46,190 bases of DNA, from positions 1 to 46,190 of the forward strand of contig JAPOQK010000093.1 in assembly GCA_026710795.1 (NCBI GenBank). The letters run 5' to 3'. The translations under genes and the position numbers were made by a program. This document shows positions 16,063 to 25,033 of the stretch, piece after piece (within the stretch, counting starts at the first letter, position 1; every line of letters begins with the position of its first letter). This stretch comes from Candidatus Poribacteria bacterium (lineage in GTDB: Bacteria > Poribacteria > WGA-4E > WGA-3G). The notes below the pieces were generated by a model. The model was not told the origin of the DNA and made no database searches. It worked only from the letters and a program-made list of their open reading frames with translations.

Positions 16063-16674
16063 ATGAGTATGTTTCGTGAACATTGGCTCGGAGGATTGAC
16101 TTCCTACAGCGTATTTTTTGTGCTTTCGCTTGTAGTAACAATTTCCGTTTCAATCTTTTATGGATTGTCATTTGATTGGAATCCAACGATTTCAATGAAT
16201 CCTGTGGATATCCTTGGATGCTTCATAGTTGCATTGCTATTTGGATTGTTTCCCGATGTAGATATAAAGAGTAAGAGTCAAAAGGTATTTTATAGTGCCC
16301 TATTTGCGCTGAATTTATCGCTTATCTTAATCTTTCAAAGATACTTTGAAGCGGCGTTATTGGGTTTATTTGCAATGGTTCCAATACTTAGCAAACACCG
16401 TGGATGGACACACTCCAAAATAACCATGATTTTGCTACCAAGTCTGTTTCTGGTGATTCCGCTTTATGTTGAATACACTAACTATGGTGTTGGTTGGGAA
16501 GAACTTCCTGATATATTCACCTCGTTGGTCGAGTATGAGAATCTTACTGACACTTTCCATAGTGGTATTGCGTTCTATCTTGCCAGTTTGATTGGATATG
16601 CGTCACATCTATATCTTGATGGCATATTATTCCGTTCACGTAAATCACAACGCCGAAAAAAACGTGCGAATTGA
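16063..16674 (+). CDS. DUF457/YdjM-like membrane-bound metal-dependent hydrolase
   Basis: A roughly 200-residue integral membrane protein with the family's histidine/aspartate pattern: LFPDVD, KHRGWTHS and the C-terminal GYASHLYLDGI. These are the presumed metal ligands. About five membrane segments surround them and the tail is strongly basic. No ribosome site is seen; the promoter position favours ATG 16063 or 16069 over the ATG at 16039, which lies within the promoter. The stop overlaps the next start by one base, so it is coupled to the CCA-adding enzyme. The substrate is unknown. Confidence 0.8.
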   Translation: MSMFREHWLGGLTSYSVFFVLSLVVTISVSIFYGLSFDWNPTISMNPVDILGCFIVALLFGLFPDVDIKSKSQKVFYSALFALNLSLILIFQRYFEAALLGLFAMVPILSKHRGWTHSKITMILLPSLFLVIPLYVEYTNYGVGWEELPDIFTSLVEYENLTDTFHSGIAFYLASLIGYASHLYLDGILFRSRKSQRRKKRAN

Positions 16675-17984
16675 TGCATAGAGACAACCTTAATTTACAA
16701 GTTATACGTAGTAATACTGTCTTACAAAAACTGTTTGCATTTGCCAAAAGGCAGAAAGTTGAACTTTATCTTGTTGGTGGTAGTGTGCGTGATTTGCTTC
16801 TCAACCGTCCGACAACCGATTATGATTTCGCTTTAAAAGCAGATGCTATTCTGTTTGCTAAATCGTTCGCAAGAAGTATCGGTGCAGCATTCGTTCTACT
16901 TGAAGAACAACCACCTACTGCTCGCGTGATAGCCAAGATACATCAACCTAAACTGTTGGAATTGTGCATAGATTTTACACAGTTTAGAGCAAAAACTCTA
17001 ACGGATGACTTACGTCTACGGGACCTAACGATTAATGCATTGGCTATTCCGCTTGAAACGGTGATGGAATCAGAACAACCAGAAGTAATAGATCCGTGTA
17101 ATGGTATAAACGACTTGGAAAAACGTCAACTGCTGTTTCCGAGTGAACAGGTTATACTTGATGATCCGCTCCGTCTCATGCGAATATTTAGATTTTCTGC
17201 CCAATTGGATTTTGATATTCCTCAAGAATCTGTTAACTTGGTTCAGAATCATTCACAATTATTGCCGAATGTATCACCAGAACGCGTACGTGATGAATTG
17301 TTTAAACTTCTCAACATTAAGAAATCAAAATGCCATTTGAAGCTAATGTGTGAGGTAGGATTGTTGTCTCACGTTATTCCATCCGTCGAACAAAACTCTG
17401 ACAGTTGGACAGCACTTGAACAGTTTGAGAGAACTACATTTCCTATATCGCTAAACGAATATCGTAATGAAATTGATACCTATCTCAATGAAGAATTAGG
17501 TTTATATGCCAATAGACGATCTTTGATTAAGCTTAGCTTGCTATACCAAGAAAAACCTGTAGAGATAGGAAAAAGTCTACGTCTCAGTCGAAAGGCGGTT
17601 CAGTTTCTGAAATGTATTGTTACCGAATATCAGCAACTATTATTAAATGGGGATATAACAAAGAAACAGATAATCAATTTCCTAAGAACGTCCACAACGG
17701 ATTGGTTGGGTGTGCTACTCTTCTCAGCAGTTATTCATTCCATTCCAACATCAGTACTCAAACAGGTCGCGGACACATACTATCAGCATCTGCTACCTAT
17801 TCTGAAACAAGGAAGACTTATTACAGGAGAAGATCTGATTAGAGAATTCAAACTGAAGGAGGGAAGGGAAATAGGTGTGTTATTGAAGCAGATTGAAGAA
17901 AGACAGCATTACGGTGAGATTCGAACACGAGAGGAAGCATTTGCTACAGCAGCAGCATTAATTGGCAGAGTACATATCTCATAA
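16674..17984 (+). CDS. cca: CCA tRNA nucleotidyltransferase / poly(A) polymerase family protein
   Basis: A class II nucleotidyltransferase of 436 residues that adds or repairs the 3' CCA of tRNA. The N-terminal catalytic block is LVGGSVRDLLLNRPTTDYDFAL with the two metal-binding Asp residues in DYD. Then come LRLRDLTINALA, which holds the base-selecting region, and DPLRLMRIFRFSAQL. The C-terminal half is helical, as in the family. The ATG overlaps the stop of the preceding gene (TGATG). It converges on the next gene with a 6-base overlap. Distinguishing a full CCA enzyme from an A-adding one is not possible from these motifs. Confidence 0.88.
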   Translation: MHRDNLNLQVIRSNTVLQKLFAFAKRQKVELYLVGGSVRDLLLNRPTTDYDFALKADAILFAKSFARSIGAAFVLLEEQPPTARVIAKIHQPKLLELCIDFTQFRAKTLTDDLRLRDLTINALAIPLETVMESEQPEVIDPCNGINDLEKRQLLFPSEQVILDDPLRLMRIFRFSAQLDFDIPQESVNLVQNHSQLLPNVSPERVRDELFKLLNIKKSKCHLKLMCEVGLLSHVIPSVEQNSDSWTALEQFERTTFPISLNEYRNEIDTYLNEELGLYANRRSLIKLSLLYQEKPVEIGKSLRLSRKAVQFLKCIVTEYQQLLLNGDITKKQIINFLRTSTTDWLGVLLFSAVIHSIPTSVLKQVADTYYQHLLPILKQGRLITGEDLIREFKLKEGREIGVLLKQIEERQHYGEIRTREEAFATAAALIGRVHIS

Positions 17985-18656
17985 TAAATCCGATTGGCGT
18001 TTACGGAATAATTTTGGAATTAGGGATACCAGTAAAATTAGGACACCTGCTATAGAGAGATAAATCAAGGTTTTATTCAACTGTCCTTCACCACTAACAA
18101 GTGCACCGCCGATTTGCACATAAGCTATTGACCCCGGTAACATAAAAATAGATGATACGAGTACATAAATTGGAAACTTTATATTCGTTAACCCATAAGC
18201 GTAGTTTTGTAAATTAAATGGGAAAATAGGTGTCAATCTCGTGAACATCAAGATACGCCATCCTTCCTGTTCTACCTTTGCATCTATTCTTTGGAAAAGT
18301 GCGTTATGCGAAATCCAACTTTCAACAAGACCACGTGCGGCATACCGTCCAACAAGGAATGCGAGTGATACACCAATTGTTGCACCAATCCAAACGTAAA
18401 CAACACCCCATACCGGTCCGAAAGCGATCCCTGAAAGCACTGTAATTGGTAATCCCGGCAGAAAGAACAGAGTGGCTACAATATAAAATACAATATAAAC
18501 CAGAGGAGCGACAATCCCGAACTTTGAAACCCAATCTTTGATTTTGTAGACATTATTTAAGTCAATATATTCCGTGATACCAAAATATCTCAACAGAGAA
18601 TAGATTAGAGCGACAACACCGATTCCAACGAAGACTCGAATCAACTTACCTTTCAT
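17979..18656 (-). CDS. TVP38/TMEM64 family membrane protein (VTT domain)
   Basis: A 225-residue membrane protein with the VTT/SNARE-associated signature: FFLPGLPITVLSGIAFGPVWG, then GATIGVSLAFLVGRYAARG, and LTPIFPFNLQNYAYGLT before the last segments. About six hydrophobic stretches are visible. Members of this DedA-related superfamily are lipid scramblases or flippases, or affect membrane homeostasis. Its start overlaps the end of the upstream gene by 11 bases. Confidence 0.88.
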   Translation of the reverse strand: MKGKLIRVFVGIGVVALIYSLLRYFGITEYIDLNNVYKIKDWVSKFGIVAPLVYIVFYIVATLFFLPGLPITVLSGIAFGPVWGVVYVWIGATIGVSLAFLVGRYAARGLVESWISHNALFQRIDAKVEQEGWRILMFTRLTPIFPFNLQNYAYGLTNIKFPIYVLVSSIFMLPGSIAYVQIGGALVSGEGQLNKTLIYLSIAGVLILLVSLIPKLFRKRQSDLL

Positions 18657-20103
18657 TTATTTTAGCAATTTCCTCTAAATAGTTTTGAATTTGTAATCGG
18701 TATCGGAGTGGAACACTATCGTTTTCAATGGCTTGTGCATAATTACGTTGAGCATTAAGAACGACGTTGGTGAACGGTAGATATTCTGGTTCAGACCTTT
18801 GATCACCCACATTTCCAGAGAATACCCTTGTGATAGTTTCTGTGTTAGCGGATAACTGCGAAGATAAACGTAGTTTATTACCATTGGCTTGAAAAGACTC
18901 CGTTTCACTTCCAATGACCGGTTTTTCGGTTTCATCTTCCTCAGATGGTGAAGCAATATCATTAGCAGATTGTGTGCCGGTGGTATTATCAACCGAAACA
19001 AGCGACCCTTGCACCTCTTTGTTCCCAGATTCCTCGCCTGGTGCACTATCGCTTCTGGCGAGTGCACCATTGGGTTTTTCAGTTTGGATACTTGCTAAGG
19101 CAATGTCCTTTCTACTCTCAATAAGTTGTGTTTCAAGTTTGTTGAGTAGATTTGTTTGGTTGAGTGCATTAGCAATTTCTCGTATTTTGTCTTGTGATAC
19201 TGTCTTTCCCTGAACCTGTTCTAATTCACTTCTTAGCTCTTCGTTTGGAAAGTTCTCTTTCATTTTTGTGAATAATTTTTCAAGTTCCGCCCGAAGTTCT
19301 GGTGTAAGTTCGTCTTGTGTAGCAAGTCGTTCAAGTTCGTCTACAAGGGCAGTACTATCCATGCCTTTAAAATGCTGAGTTTGTTGTGTTATAATTGACA
19401 CGTCTGGTATACCCTCATTCTGTTTCCGCACCTCTCTATTTAATTTTCGCAGATGCTCTTGTGCACTTACAATACCATCAACGTTTTTCAATTGCTTTAT
19501 CGTTTTTTTGATCTGTTCTTGTATGATTGGATTGATATTCTCAGATGCTTCTGATAGGTTATTGATTGTTTTGGCAATTGCTTTACTTTCAGCGACAGTA
19601 AGTGGTTTCGGTAGTTCATATTGTCGAGGGATAACAAAAGATATGACGATAATTAAGATAGGTATCGAAATCCACTTTAGTAGTTTCGGAACAGCGAATG
19701 ACTGAATCTTGGCTGTATCTACATTTGAAATCTCTTCAGCAGTATCAAGAATTTGCAGATCAACTAATTCCCCTTGTCGATTCTGCTGTATTAAATCCAA
19801 CGCTGTGCTAACGCGTTCTTTGAGTATCAGTTTTTCATCAACAAGGCTTGCAATCTCGGACACTGTTTTTCGATTTCTGAAACTTAGGACAGAACCTGAA
19901 ACAACTACACAAAGAATCACAATCAGCGTTACAATTGTCATTGAAAATGGATATTGCGTGAAGCGATTCCCTAATGAAAGTACGGCAAGAATACACATTC
20001 CAAAAAAGAGGCAAATTATCACTTTCTGAAAGAAAGTATGTCGATACGCTCGTTTATGAAGAGATTTCACAAAGTCTTGAATGCTGTGTCTTATGGTGTC
20101 CAT
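18646..20103 (-). CDS. Membrane-anchored coiled-coil protein (DUF4175-like), function unknown
   Basis: The 485-residue protein has two membrane segments near the N-terminus (about 25-45 and 52-70), a third at about 143-160, then a long charged helical region (about 165-340) with coiled-coil character, a Ser/Glu-rich linker (about 345-410) and a short helical end. The N-terminal arrangement, with VDEKLILKERVSTALDL after the second segment, resembles DUF4175-type proteins found near BatA and MoxR clusters. It overlaps both neighbours (11 and 13 bases), so it is co-translated with the VTT and GT9 genes. Confidence 0.7.
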   Translation of the reverse strand: MDTIRHSIQDFVKSLHKRAYRHTFFQKVIICLFFGMCILAVLSLGNRFTQYPFSMTIVTLIVILCVVVSGSVLSFRNRKTVSEIASLVDEKLILKERVSTALDLIQQNRQGELVDLQILDTAEEISNVDTAKIQSFAVPKLLKWISIPILIIVISFVIPRQYELPKPLTVAESKAIAKTINNLSEASENINPIIQEQIKKTIKQLKNVDGIVSAQEHLRKLNREVRKQNEGIPDVSIITQQTQHFKGMDSTALVDELERLATQDELTPELRAELEKLFTKMKENFPNEELRSELEQVQGKTVSQDKIREIANALNQTNLLNKLETQLIESRKDIALASIQTEKPNGALARSDSAPGEESGNKEVQGSLVSVDNTTGTQSANDIASPSEEDETEKPVIGSETESFQANGNKLRLSSQLSANTETITRVFSGNVGDQRSEPEYLPFTNVVLNAQRNYAQAIENDSVPLRYRLQIQNYLEEIAKINER

Positions 20104-21113
20104 TTCATCTTCTCCATAGCATCTAAAACCATTTCAGGTTTTATAGCATTCATATTATCCTTGGCAACATTTGCATGGTCGTCCCATTCCTTAGGTGATA
20201 GGGTCGGCATCAATTCGCATCCTTGTCGTGCAATCACAGTGTGTTTTTCCCAAGGTGGACCCCATTGTGTTGGGTTTGACCCACCAAACAGAGCAATCGT
20301 CGGGGTTTCAACTGCTGTGCTAAGGTGCATCGGTCCTGTATCGTTACTAATATATAGATGACATCGTTGAAGAAGTGCTGCGAGTTGCATTGGTGATACA
20401 TCATCAACAACAATAGGTGTATGTTTCATCTGTTTTGCTACTTGTTGTGCAAGTGTTTTCTCATTAGGTCCTGTGGTTATAACCACATGCGCGTTATAGG
20501 TAGTACAAAGCATATCACCCAGAACAGTAAAGTTATCTGTAGACCACCGACGGTAAGATGTTGCTGCACCCGGATTAAGTCCTATGATAGGTTTTCCATC
20601 ATTCAGATTGTGATTACCAAGAAAGTTGTTACACCATTCTCTACTTTTGTCGCTTACAAACACTTCCGGTTCATCATTTTTAACTTCAATATCAAGTGCA
20701 CGAACAACATCAAGGTAGCGTTGGGTTTCATGTTGTGATGTATTATTCGGAACTGAGACATGCAATAATCTTCTACCACCCGTATTTGTTTCAAACCCTA
20801 CGCGGAACGGAATTCTTGCAAGAAAAGTATGTAGTACCAAGCGGAAAGTCGGTTGTAAGACAACTGCCATTTGGAATTTACGACGAACCAGTTGATATAT
20901 CAGTTTGGGTATAGATGATTGATAGACCAACACCTCATTCAGGTGCGGATTTGCTGATACTAAATCCTCACGAACTGGTGCTACCATATAGGCTATATAA
21001 GCATCTTGATAATTTTGGCGTAAAGCACGTATGACAGGTGTTGTTAAAACCGTTTCTCCAAGTGGTGCGAGTCTGATGATTAAGATACGTTTAATCTTAT
21101 CAGGTGCATACAT
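20091..21113 (-). CDS. Glycosyltransferase family 9 (heptosyltransferase-like)
   Basis: The 340-residue protein fits the ADP-heptose:LPS heptosyltransferase family. The N-terminal Rossmann half begins ILIIRLAPLGETVLTTPVIRAL. The C-terminal half has IGLNPGAATSYRRW and the donor-binding YISNDTGPMHLSTAVETPTIALFGGSNPTQWGPP. It would add sugars to the LPS core on the cytoplasmic face of the inner membrane, which agrees with the lpx genes in this window. First of three overlapping minus-strand genes. Confidence 0.9.
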   Translation of the reverse strand: MYAPDKIKRILIIRLAPLGETVLTTPVIRALRQNYQDAYIAYMVAPVREDLVSANPHLNEVLVYQSSIPKLIYQLVRRKFQMAVVLQPTFRLVLHTFLARIPFRVGFETNTGGRRLLHVSVPNNTSQHETQRYLDVVRALDIEVKNDEPEVFVSDKSREWCNNFLGNHNLNDGKPIIGLNPGAATSYRRWSTDNFTVLGDMLCTTYNAHVVITTGPNEKTLAQQVAKQMKHTPIVVDDVSPMQLAALLQRCHLYISNDTGPMHLSTAVETPTIALFGGSNPTQWGPPWEKHTVIARQGCELMPTLSPKEWDDHANVAKDNMNAIKPEMVLDAMEKMKWTP

Positions 21114-21137
21114 CTTGAAACTATTTGTTCCTACTAA

Positions 21138-21166
21138 TTGCTTATTTACTCACTTGACGGTATAAT
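21138..21166 (+). promoter_or_regulatory. Possible promoter of the CPBP protease gene
   Basis: TTGCTT (21138-21143), 17 bases, TATAAT (21161-21166). The -10 box is consensus, the -35 weak. It overlaps the 5' end of a longer ATG-less reading of the gene, which supports the GTG start at 21192. Confidence 0.4.
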
Positions 21167-21191
21167 ACCTCAAAACGAACTGGGAGTCAAG

Positions 21192-21920
21192 GTGAAATCA
21201 TACTTCATATCATTGAAAGAAAAATACCTACAAGGTTGGGACCGTCAAACTACGGTAATTTTGCTTTCTTCTGCTGTGATATTGACATTACATAGAAATT
21301 ATAGCAGGACGCGATTTTTTCGTGCTAATTTAGCAGAATATTTCAATGTTCTTCCGTTGGTAGAGAGTCATCCTTACTATTATTGGTTTCTGTCAACCGC
21401 ATTATCGTTGTTTCTTATACCAGTCATTGTTGCTATGATTGGAACAGAACAAGGACTGGGTGATTACGGTATACGTTTAGGTAAACAGAAACTTGGTTGG
21501 GGTGTGTCCATATCCGCATGGATACTCATGATTCCTGTGATTGTTCTTGCAGTCTTGTTATATCCCTCTTTTCAAGATAAGTATCCATTTTGTAAGGAAG
21601 TTGCAGGTAGTTGGACGACATTCTTACCGTATCAACTTGCTTACGGTATCTACATGTTTTCTTGGGAATTTTTCTTCCGAGGGTTCATGTTATTTGGATT
21701 AGAAGGTAGATTTGGGAAATACAGCATCTTGATCCAGACGATACCGTTTGCGGTGATGCATTTCTCTAAACCTTTACCTGAAGCCCTTGGTTCAATTGTT
21801 GCTGGATTATTGCTTGGTGTTCTTGCCTTGGAAACGCGTTCGTTTTTATATGGTGCAGTTATCCACTGGCTTGTTGCAATGACTATGGATACTGTCTGTG
21901 TGATTGTTTCTTGGAATTGA
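21192..21920 (+). CDS. CPBP/Abi-family intramembrane metalloprotease
   Basis: A 242-residue membrane protein with about six hydrophobic segments. The conserved CPBP blocks are SWEFFFRGFML (normally EExxxRG; here only the second Glu remains, the first is Trp), FAVMHF (FxxxH) and a C-terminal HWLVAMTMD (HxxxB). Members cleave or modify prenylated or membrane substrates and serve in bacteriocin immunity and protein export. I chose GTG 21192 since GGGAG lies 5 bases upstream; the same frame runs open from 21138 through the promoter. Confidence 0.82.
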   Translation: MKSYFISLKEKYLQGWDRQTTVILLSSAVILTLHRNYSRTRFFRANLAEYFNVLPLVESHPYYYWFLSTALSLFLIPVIVAMIGTEQGLGDYGIRLGKQKLGWGVSISAWILMIPVIVLAVLLYPSFQDKYPFCKEVAGSWTTFLPYQLAYGIYMFSWEFFFRGFMLFGLEGRFGKYSILIQTIPFAVMHFSKPLPEALGSIVAGLLLGVLALETRSFLYGAVIHWLVAMTMDTVCVIVSWN

Positions 21921-22115
21921 TGTTACCCTATTAATATCAAGTAAAAAACAGGGTTATTTAGTTTTCGGAAAATTGTGACCTTTTGCACGTCACTGTGACG
22001 TTTTGCATCCAGTCAGGATAAGGAATGTGACGCGAATTTCGCTTTTTTTAATTTGCACCTTTTTGGTCTTTTTTATCTTGACCTACCTTCACAACATGAA
22101 AATGCCTCCTTATTA

Positions 22116-22841
22116 TTAATAATCCCACATACCTAAACTTTTCAATAGGTCTCTCGTTTTAGCATCCCCAAAATATTCTGACGGATCGAGATGAGGGTAG
22201 CTAGGCGGGGCATCCATCAAGAACCATGTGAGTTTCAGTAAATCCATCTGTCGCGCACCATACGGATATGACATAATAGTAGCATACATATGATCGTCTA
22301 TAGCGCGAGCCTCATCGAATACCTTTGATTCCTTTTCATATTCAGGGGTGTCTAATTTGTCCCCATAGGTCTGAATATAGTATTTCCGCAGATATATCGC
22401 TCTTGCGTATTCTTGTGCTTCTGTGTCATCAAGCGGGAAGGGCGGTATCCATTTTACGCTCCAGTGTCCGCGTTCTTCTGTCTGCTTACGTAGGGCTTCC
22501 ACGGGATTTGTTTTCAACAGTTCTTCGTGAAACGTCAAGGGACCGGTATAAAGTTTTTTCGGTGCTACCTTTGGCACCTTGTGCGTTTCCTCTTTAGGTG
22601 CTTCAACGGGAGTAGAGTTCTTCGGCTCCTTAACACTCGGGGTGCTGTCTCCGTGTGTCCCCTGTCCGTGATGGAAGGTGCCATCAGCATGACGATGCCC
22701 TTCCCTTTGATATTGGGCTATGTCTGCGTCCCTTTTTTTCAAAAATGCTGAGAAATCCATCTCGCTTTTTATGAAGAAAACAGCTACAAGGCACAGTAAA
22801 AATGCGAGAACTGCAAGCCCCCAGTAAAGTCTACGGGTCAT
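22116..22841 (-). CDS. Membrane-anchored protein with a His-rich segment, unknown function
   Basis: The 241-residue protein has an N-terminal anchor (about 5-25), then a segment HRHADGTFHHGQGTHGD (about 49-65) that looks metal-binding, a Pro/Lys/Glu-rich linker (about 66-100) and a charged helical domain (about 105-241) containing LYLRKYY-like and SYPYGARQMDLLKL stretches. AGGAGGA lies 7 bases upstream of the ATG. I recall similar HxHADGTxH segments in poribacterial and planctomycete proteins, but know no function. It is isolated between repeat-rich gaps, and its codons are somewhat more GC-rich than neighbours. Confidence 0.7.
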   Translation of the reverse strand: MTRRLYWGLAVLAFLLCLVAVFFIKSEMDFSAFLKKRDADIAQYQREGHRHADGTFHHGQGTHGDSTPSVKEPKNSTPVEAPKEETHKVPKVAPKKLYTGPLTFHEELLKTNPVEALRKQTEERGHWSVKWIPPFPLDDTEAQEYARAIYLRKYYIQTYGDKLDTPEYEKESKVFDEARAIDDHMYATIMSYPYGARQMDLLKLTWFLMDAPPSYPHLDPSEYFGDAKTRDLLKSLGMWDY

Positions 22842-23043
22842 TATAAATTCCTCCTATAGATAGGATTAGATAATTTATTTTGTTACACGTGTCGTTGTAT
22901 AGCGTTGATGTTTCTATCGGGTATCCATGCCTTTATTCTAAACAAATGTTAATTATATAGTATCTTTTTGTGGATGTCAAGTTAAAAAGTGAAATGTTTT
23001 ATTGGAAATATATTGGTATTTTATTCGTATATTAAATTGTGTC

Positions 23044-23274
23044 TGTCTGAACCAGGATTTTCAAATCAAGAAATCAACGGTATGAACGCCTGTAGGCGTT
23101 CCCCGGGTATAAATGCCTTTTGGCATTCCCCGGGATTGTAGGATTACCAGGATTATGAGTTGGTGAGTATATATTCCGTTTCAAAGGATGTAAGTTTACC
23201 TTATGTCAAGGAACATTGGCATATCAAACTCTTATCCTGAAAATCCTATAATCCTGCTAATCCTGGTTCAGACA
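23044..23274. mobile_element. MITE-like element with perfect 16-base terminal inverted repeats
   Basis: TGTCTGAACCAGGATT (23044-23059) and its exact reverse complement (23259-23274) bound 231 non-coding bases. Inside are two small hairpins, each followed by CCCCGGG (AACGCC/GGCGTT and AATGCC/GGCATT). The right 41 bases (23234-23274) recur twice at 44862-44902 and 44914-44954. No transposase is encoded, and no target-site duplication is obvious. Confidence 0.6.
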
Positions 23275-23351
23275 AAAAAATCCGCGCTTCTGACATTTCC
23301 CCTTCAGTGTCCTCTGTGCCTTCTGCGATTCAGACAATTCCCCAAAAAAAC

Positions 23352-23409
23352 TAATACCATTTATAATAAATAAAGTGTCATTTGCTGAGGACTACTTGTA
23401 GGAGCGACC
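23352..23409. repeat. Dispersed repeat, inverted relative to 28016-28076
   Basis: About 58 bases ending in the TGTAGGAGCGACC arm match the reverse complement of about 28022-28077 with only a few differences. The shared part includes AAATAAAGTG, CATTTGCTGAGGA and ACTTGTAGGAGCGACC. This shows that the palindromic arm is one end of a larger mobile repeat. Confidence 0.6.
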
Positions 23410-23535
23410 TCCTGGTCGCGACCGGTAAATCAACGGTATAAATGCCATTGGCAGAATACGCCAAATCAACGGTATGAATGCCATTGGCAGAATACGCGTG
23501 TGGTATTCTGCATGATTCACCGGGTCGCTCCTACA
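23397..23535. repeat. TGTAGGAGCGACC palindromic element holding a 36-base tandem repeat
   Basis: TGTAGGAGCGACC (23397-23409) and its reverse complement (23523-23535) enclose two tandem copies of a 36-base unit, 23427-23462 and 23463-23498, differing at two or three positions. The unit starts AAATCAACGGTAT and holds TGCCATTGGCA, itself a palindrome. The same AATCAACGGTATGAA string occurs within the MITE at 23044-23274. Confidence 0.6.
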
Positions 23536-23546
23536 GAATGTAAGAT

Positions 23547-23573
23547 GTCGGAGGTCGCTGCGCTCGCTCCGAC
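23547..23573. repeat. GTCGGAG palindromic repeat, single copy
   Basis: GTCGGAG (23547-23553) and CTCCGAC (23567-23573) form a hairpin around GTCGCTGCGCTCG. It is the reverse-strand relative of the 51-base tandem repeats at 45059-45192. The rest of the 22842-23683 gap holds only the repeats listed here and no gene. Confidence 0.55.
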
Positions 23574-23683
23574 CTACGAAGACTAAATATCACTGATTTG
23601 TTAGCAACATTCTTGCGTACATATAATAATGCTGCTATAATTTTCTTGTCCACATATAACAAAGGAGCATTAAATATTAAATT

Positions 23684-24898
23684 ATGGATAAACAATACAA
23701 AGTCCGTGCCGCACATTGTGATTATCGTGCAACTGAAGAAGAAATCTACAAGACATTACGTCGAATTACTGATCCACTGACACGTTCTTGGAAACCCATT
23801 GAAAACGCCAAAAAGGTTGTCATCAAATTTAACATGATGAAACCACATGAACGTATCATCTATTTTGAAGGTCGTAGACGAGAACTTGTAGACGATGCTG
23901 TGTGTCGTGCAGTGCTACGATTGTTAAAGGAACACACCACCGCACAACTGATTGCTACAGATACAAACCCTTATACCCACGGCAATCGGATGCCACCAGG
24001 TTTTAACTATGAGCATCATCTCAAAGAATTTGACGTGCAATTTGTCGATTCAAATCTGCCTCCATTTAAAGATTATGATGTTCCCGACGGAGGTTCAATG
24101 TTTGATAGGTATACATTGAGTGCATGTTTTGATGACGCTGATGCGGTCGTTTCGGTTGCTAAGATGAAAAACCATGCATTTATGGGTATTACTTTATGTA
24201 CGAAAAATCTTTTCGGTTTACCACCGATGTTACTCCCTGAAGGAAGAACGAGAAGTTACTACCACCATCTCATAAGATTATCCTATGTCCTACCTGATCT
24301 TGCATTGATAACAAAACCGTGTCTGAATATTATTGATGCATTGACAGGACAGTGGGGACGCGAATGGGGTGGAGAAGGTAGAATATGCAATGCCCTTATT
24401 GCAGGGGATCACCCAATTTCCACTGACACCGTTGGCATGCATCTGATGGGACATGATCCAGCTTCTGATTGGCCAACTCCTCCATTTAAGCGTGATCGTA
24501 ATCATATTCTCATTGCAGCACAACGCGGGTTTGGAACTGTTGATTTGAATGAGATAGATTGGGAGAGTGAGGTTAAGGCACCACTTGCAGAGTTCGATTC
24601 AGTGGAAACGGATACACCAGAAATGGTCTCAAATTGGAGACGCACGACATGTGAACAGGGGTTAGTTTACCTTGAAAACCAGAAAAACATGATTGACAAA
24701 TATCGTGATAATTTCATCTATTTACAAGGTGGTGAAGTTGTGTGGAGCGGTCCAGATCCTTCCAATTTAGGTAGTCGTCGTCAACTTAGTGGAAAAAAGA
24801 AAGACAGCGCGCTTTGGCTCAAACTCGTTGACCCAGAAGAGCATGAAAGTGAACGTTTTGGGGTATATGAAGAGTGTATGAAAGACTTCGCAGCGTAA
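23684..24898 (+). CDS. DUF362 domain-containing protein
   Basis: The 404-residue protein carries the DUF362 pattern: VVIKFNMM early on, DTNPY, VSVAKMKNHAFMGITLCTKNLFGLPP in the middle, IIDALTGQWG, and ICNALIAGDHPISTDTVGMHLMGHDP. DUF362 proteins are often linked to iron-sulfur proteins and anaerobic redox or glycoside metabolism, but no reaction is established. No ferredoxin tail is attached here. AAAGGAG lies 16 bases before the ATG, unusually far; an in-frame TAA just upstream rules out a longer start. Confidence 0.85.
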   Translation: MDKQYKVRAAHCDYRATEEEIYKTLRRITDPLTRSWKPIENAKKVVIKFNMMKPHERIIYFEGRRRELVDDAVCRAVLRLLKEHTTAQLIATDTNPYTHGNRMPPGFNYEHHLKEFDVQFVDSNLPPFKDYDVPDGGSMFDRYTLSACFDDADAVVSVAKMKNHAFMGITLCTKNLFGLPPMLLPEGRTRSYYHHLIRLSYVLPDLALITKPCLNIIDALTGQWGREWGGEGRICNALIAGDHPISTDTVGMHLMGHDPASDWPTPPFKRDRNHILIAAQRGFGTVDLNEIDWESEVKAPLAEFDSVETDTPEMVSNWRRTTCEQGLVYLENQKNMIDKYRDNFIYLQGGEVVWSGPDPSNLGSRRQLSGKKKDSALWLKLVDPEEHESERFGVYEECMKDFAA

Positions 24899-25033
24899 AA
24901 TGCATGGAATCTATACACATATAAATGTTATACTGATTGACGAAACAAATGGAAAATTCATAACTATAGCCTAAATGAACATGCAATAATTTTAGTTTTA
25001 TTTCTACACCATAGGATGATATGGAGATAGACT

